Below, one piece after another: positions 41,162-44,311 of a stretch of 44,311 bases of DNA. Made by a program: the position numbers and the translations under genes. Below the pieces are notes generated by a model. That model was given only the letters and a program-made list of their open reading frames with translations. It was not told the origin of the DNA and searched no databases. This DNA comes from Clostridiales bacterium. Its GTDB lineage: Bacteria > Bacillota > Clostridia > Lachnospirales > WQUN01. The stretch is from assembly GCA_031270945.1 (NCBI GenBank), contig JAISWZ010000643.1, positions 1 to 44,311 of the forward strand, given 5' to 3'. The stretch's first letter is position 1; each line of letters opens with the position of its first letter.

Positions 41162-41738
41162 CCCTATTATACAAAAAGATAAGCCGCAACGCAAGAAAAG
41201 CCAAAAAGACGAAAAAGAGACGCGAATGGCGCTAATCCGACTTTCTCAGCCAATTGGCATCCAAACTTGGGAAAAAAAGTTTATGATTTGCGTTTTGCGC
41301 TGGTTGCCGCATATAGCTTTCATATTTGCGTCAAGAAAGCTGGCCTTGCTTGGACCCTTGTCCAGGTTTATAATAACGATGGGTGCGCGGCTCAATTTAC
41401 GAGCATTATATAGCTAAGTTTTTTGCTGGTTTGGGGATGGATTTTGTCTGTGATTGCCTGAGGAACCATTGAGTGGCATTAATTGGCTTTATACAGACCT
41501 ATGCTTCAGCCAGAAGTAGGATCTTAAATATCCATCGTTATAGTTTTGTCCATTTGGGCGAAGTCAAGTCAGGCGGGGTCATGTTTTGTCTAGTTTCTCT
41601 AGACCTAGTTACAAATATTTCTTGTTGCGATACGCCTAAAAGTGCAGTCATTCTTTGGCTAAACGCTTGGCTCAGCACTTGCCAAGCCAAAACCCACTAC
41701 CCCAAACCGCCCCGCCCCCGGCGCGTACACGCATAATT
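41162..41738. other. Interval without a supported gene
   Basis: Open frames here, including 41473-41736 on the plus strand, lack ribosome sites and family signals. It presumably holds the divergent promoters of yloU and the GH3 gene, but no clear -35/-10 pair was picked out. Confidence 0.4.
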
Positions 41739-41754
41739 CCCGCGATTTCGCGGG
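41739..41754 (+). other. Hairpin next to the GH3 ribosome site
   Basis: CCCGCGA-TT-TCGCGGG ends two bases before AAAGGAGG. It could shield the mRNA end or hold the ribosome site accessible. Confidence 0.6.
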
Positions 41755-41770
41755 CAAAGGAGGAATGAGC

Positions 41771-44038
41771 ATGGCAGACATCAAATCTATTCTAAGCCAA
41801 ATGACTCTCGAAGAAAAGGCCAGCATGTGCTCCGGCTTCGACTTTTGGAGGCTGAAGAGCGTTCCCAGGCTTGGCGTGCCTCAGATAATGGTTTCAGACG
41901 GCCCGCACGGGCTAAGGAAGCAGGACGACCAGGCTGACCATTTGGGGGTTAATGACAGCATCAAGGCAGTGTGCTTTCCAGCGGCCTCGGCTACGGCGGC
42001 ATCCTTTGACAGAGATCTGCTTTACAAGCTGGGAGCGGCCATAGGAGAGGAGTGCCAGGCCGAGAATGTGGCTGTTGTGCTGGGCCCTGCGATAAATATA
42101 AAGAGAAGCCCGCTTTGCGGAAGAAACTTCGAGTACTTTTCAGAAGATCCATACCTGGCGGGAGAGCTGGGCGCTGAGCAGGTGAAAGGAACCCAAAGCA
42201 AAGGCATAGGCACGAGCGTCAAGCATTTCGCAACGAACAACCAGGAGAACCACAGGCTTTCGGCCTCGTCGGAAGTGGACTGCAGGACTTTGAGGGAAAT
42301 ATATTTGCCTGCTTTTGAGAAGATCGTAAAAGACGCAAATCCTTGGACCGTGATGTGCAGCTACAATAAGGTGAATGGGGTTTACGCTTCAGAGAACAAA
42401 GAGCTTCTCACTGACATCCTGAGAAGCGAATGGGGGTTCCAAGGGTTTGTCGTCAGCAACTGGGGCGCGGTAAACGAACGTGTTGAGGCGCTCAAGGCTG
42501 GCCTGGATCTGGAGATGCCGTACACTTCATCTGACGATCTGATAGTAGACGCTGTGAAGAGCGGAGATCTTTCTGAAGAAACATTGGATCAGGCGGTTGC
42601 CCGGATCCTTGACATCATCTTCAGGCGAGAGGCCGAGAAAGAGCTAAATGCAACTTATGACAAAGAGGCGCACCACAAGCTGGCCGGAGAGATCGAAGGG
42701 GAGTGCGCGGTGCTCTTGAAGAACGAGAACGTATTGCCTCTTTCAAAAGAGTCCAAGATAGTTTTTGTTGGAGAGTTCGCCAAAAACCCCCGCTTCCAGG
42801 GAGGCGGAAGCTCGCACATAAACGCGTTCAAGACAGAGAGCGCCCTTGACGCGCTGGCTGCGCGTGGAATCAAAGTTGAGTATTGTCAAGGATTTTCGGC
42901 GATTGCAGACGAGGTGGATCCGGCTCTCGAAGAAGAAGCGCTGGCGGCTGTCAAGGACGCTGATGCAGTAGTAATCTTCGCTGGGCTTCCAGACTCCTTT
43001 GAGTCAGAGGGCTATGACCGGAAACACCTCAGGCTTCCTGAATGCCAAAATCGGCTCATTCAAAAGCTTTCCCAGGCAAACCCGAATGCAGTCATTGTCC
43101 TGCACAACGGAAGCCCAATAGAGATGCCATGGGTGGACTCTGTTCCTGCGATTCTTGAAATGTACCTTGGCGGCCAGGCGGTGGGCTCAGCTGCCATCGA
43201 TCTGCTCTTTGGGCAAAAGAACCCAAGCGGGAAGCTTCCCGAAACCTTCCCTGTAAAGCTTTCTGACACGCCATCCCATTTGTTCTTCCCGGGGGACGGC
43301 AAGACCGCCTTCTATGGAGAGGGCATTTTTGTCGGGTACCGCTATTACGAGAAGAAGGAGATGCCTGTACTGTTCCCCTTTGGGCACGGCCTTTCCTACA
43401 GCGAGTTCGAGTATTCCAGCCTATCCTTGTCCAAGGGCGAGATCTCAAGCGACGAATCCGTAGTCGCTTCTATAGAGATCAAAAACATTGGCAAAGTTTC
43501 TGGCAAAGAGGTCGTTCAGCTCTATGTTTCCGACAAGACCGGAAAGACCGGAAGCGCCTTAAGGCCGCTAAAAGAGCTCAAGGGCTTTTCCAAGCTGGCT
43601 CTGGATCCGGGAGAAACCAAGACGGCAACCTTCCAGCTGGACAAGCGCTCCTTCGCTTTCAGTGACGGAAAAGGAGGCTGGAGAACCCCCAGCGGCCAGT
43701 ACGAGATCCTTGTCGGCTCTTCCTCCAGGGACATCAGGGCTTCAGCCACTTTGAACCTGACAGAAGCCAAGCTTCCAAAGTTTATAGTCACGCCGAATAC
43801 GCTGGTTGAAGAGCTTCTTGCCCATCCCATTTTGAAGGCCGAGGTCGAAAAGCTCATGTTCTCACAGCAAAAGTCCGTTGAGACAGACGCGGCCTCCGAA
43901 GCCATTTCCGCCGAGATGCAGCTGGCTATGATGATGGAAGCGCCGATTCGGTCGATTGCCATGTTTGGTGATTTCACCAGGGCGCAACTGGCCGGGCTGA
44001 TCGAGCACCTTAATGGGTTGCTGGAAGACAAGCAGTAA
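41771..44038 (+). CDS. Glycoside hydrolase family 3 protein with Asn in place of the nucleophile
   Basis: 755 aa from the ATG at 41771, seven bases after AAAGGAGG; an ATG at 41765 touches the ribosome site. Full GH3 layout: TIM barrel (MVSDGPHGLR, LGPAINIKRSPLCGRNFEYFSEDP, KHFATNNQE, VMCSYNKVNG), alpha/beta sandwich (GGGSSHIN, FAGLPDSFESEGYDRKHLRLP with the probable acid/base Glu) and fibronectin-III-like tail (GKVSGKEVVQLYV), plus about 70 extra C-terminal residues. The nucleophile motif, normally SDWGA, reads SNWGAV with N230 (AAC at 42458-42460). No signal peptide, so cytoplasmic. All other active-site motifs are kept, so either a natural inactive homologue or an altered mechanism. Confidence 0.93.
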   Translation: MADIKSILSQMTLEEKASMCSGFDFWRLKSVPRLGVPQIMVSDGPHGLRKQDDQADHLGVNDSIKAVCFPAASATAASFDRDLLYKLGAAIGEECQAENVAVVLGPAINIKRSPLCGRNFEYFSEDPYLAGELGAEQVKGTQSKGIGTSVKHFATNNQENHRLSASSEVDCRTLREIYLPAFEKIVKDANPWTVMCSYNKVNGVYASENKELLTDILRSEWGFQGFVVSNWGAVNERVEALKAGLDLEMPYTSSDDLIVDAVKSGDLSEETLDQAVARILDIIFRREAEKELNATYDKEAHHKLAGEIEGECAVLLKNENVLPLSKESKIVFVGEFAKNPRFQGGGSSHINAFKTESALDALAARGIKVEYCQGFSAIADEVDPALEEEALAAVKDADAVVIFAGLPDSFESEGYDRKHLRLPECQNRLIQKLSQANPNAVIVLHNGSPIEMPWVDSVPAILEMYLGGQAVGSAAIDLLFGQKNPSGKLPETFPVKLSDTPSHLFFPGDGKTAFYGEGIFVGYRYYEKKEMPVLFPFGHGLSYSEFEYSSLSLSKGEISSDESVVASIEIKNIGKVSGKEVVQLYVSDKTGKTGSALRPLKELKGFSKLALDPGETKTATFQLDKRSFAFSDGKGGWRTPSGQYEILVGSSSRDIRASATLNLTEAKLPKFIVTPNTLVEELLAHPILKAEVEKLMFSQQKSVETDAASEAISAEMQLAMMMEAPIRSIAMFGDFTRAQLAGLIEHLNGLLEDKQ

Positions 44039-44116
44039 GGGCCGGGGGCCAAGAGCGGATTATTATAGAGAGCCGGTTTTGATTTTTGGTTTTTTTGTTT
44101 TGGTTTTTTGTTTTCG

Positions 44117-44157
44117 TTTGGGATGCTTGCGAGCGGAACGCTCGCAAGCATCCCAAA
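44117..44157. terminator. Perfect hairpin after the GH3 gene
   Basis: TTTGGGATGCTTGCGAGC and its exact complement, 18-bp arms, loop GGAAC. It is preceded by a TTTTGG-rich tract (44079-44119) and followed by AAAAAA. The form matches other bidirectional terminators in the window, although the T-run on the plus strand is upstream rather than downstream. Confidence 0.65.
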
Positions 44158-44198
44158 AAAAATTATTTTCAAAAAGCCAGGCTTCCAGCCTGGATTTG

Positions 44199-44296
44199 TG
44201 CATATCCCAAAATTCCTAAATGGCGCCGGAAAAATCCGGGCGAATGCTTCAACGCCGGATTTTTCCGGCGCCTCGGATTTAATTTTGGGATATGCT
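44199..44296. repeat. MITE-like element, 98-bp copy
   Basis: TGCATATCCCAAAATTCC on the left, TTTAATTTTGGGATATGCT on the right, interior GGCGCCGGAAAAATCCGG against CCGGATTTTTCCGGCGCC. Flanks ATTTG and CTTTG may be a diverged 5-bp target duplication. Nothing else is seen up to the right edge. Confidence 0.93.
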
Positions 44297-44311
44297 CTTT
44301 GTGTACTCCTC

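Noticed and set aside
41473..41736. Plus-strand open frame of 87 codons before the GH3 gene
   Set aside because: No ribosome site; its 3' end runs through the C-rich hairpin region of the GH3 leader.

Overview
The window reads as a chromosome segment of a low-to-mid GC anaerobic Firmicute, most likely a Clostridia-type gut or animal-associated bacterium. This is inferred from gene content and order: an Asp23 (yloU) / DAK-kinase (yloV, fakA) pair, an rsmD-coaD pair followed by a DivIVA/ATPase-like coiled-coil gene, a YesN/YesM two-component system, an S-layer-homology (SLH) protein, strong AGGAGG-type ribosome sites and Gram-positive lipoprotein signals. No rRNA, tRNA, CRISPR array or prophage was seen. 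Intergenic DNA is unusually long and rich in repeats.

Layout. (1) 0.5-6.5 kb, minus strand: a three-gene Hsp70 cassette. It holds a GrpE-like protein, a short lidless Hsp70 and a 980-aa membrane protein with a J-like N-terminus, a TM2 domain and four NPCBM-like repeats. A ~540-bp minisatellite separates the first two genes. (2) 7.4-17.2 kb, plus strand: a YesN/YesM two-component system and a YtfQRT-YjfF-type sugar ABC importer (binding lipoprotein, double ATPase, two permeases), then a second separately transcribed binding protein. (3) 17.3-22.8 kb: a Zn/Cd/Pb P1B-ATPase with two stand-alone HMA metal-binding proteins under near-identical promoter/operator units, a decayed IS605-type tnpB tail, a nuclease domain of the YhcG/DUF1016 family and a CadC-like ArsR repressor that probably controls the metal genes. 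(4) 22.9-29.7 kb, minus strand: small and membrane proteins of unknown function, including a Sel1-repeat protein coupled to a zinc-ribbon membrane protein and two related integral membrane proteins. (5) 30-34.2 kb, plus strand: a metallo-beta-lactamase-fold hydrolase, then an Rpn-family PD-(D/E)XK nuclease followed by one intact and one broken stand-alone copy of its C-terminal domain. (6) 34.3-35.0 kb: a ~259-bp tandem repeat. (7) 35.1-40.9 kb, minus strand: SLH protein, coiled-coil protein, coaD, rsmD, fakA, yloU. (8) 41.8-44.0 kb, plus strand: a GH3 beta-glucosidase-like protein whose nucleophile Asp position is Asn.

The unifying genomic feature is a family of non-autonomous palindromic mobile elements (MITE-like) with ends TGCATATCCC / GGGATATGCA, typically 98 bp. 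There are at least a dozen copies, including one inserted in a gene with a 5-bp target duplication and an exactly reconstructable empty site.

How the genes may work together: YesN/YesM probably senses an extracellular cue and controls the sugar importer, and the GH3 protein would fit carbohydrate use if active. CadC-like protein, P-ATPase and HMA proteins form a metal-efflux regulon. The Rpn nuclease and its short C-terminal derivatives look like a toxin with related intragenic-type inhibitors. The Hsp70 cassette may be a specialised chaperone set recruited to a membrane protein with a carbohydrate-binding-like ectodomain.
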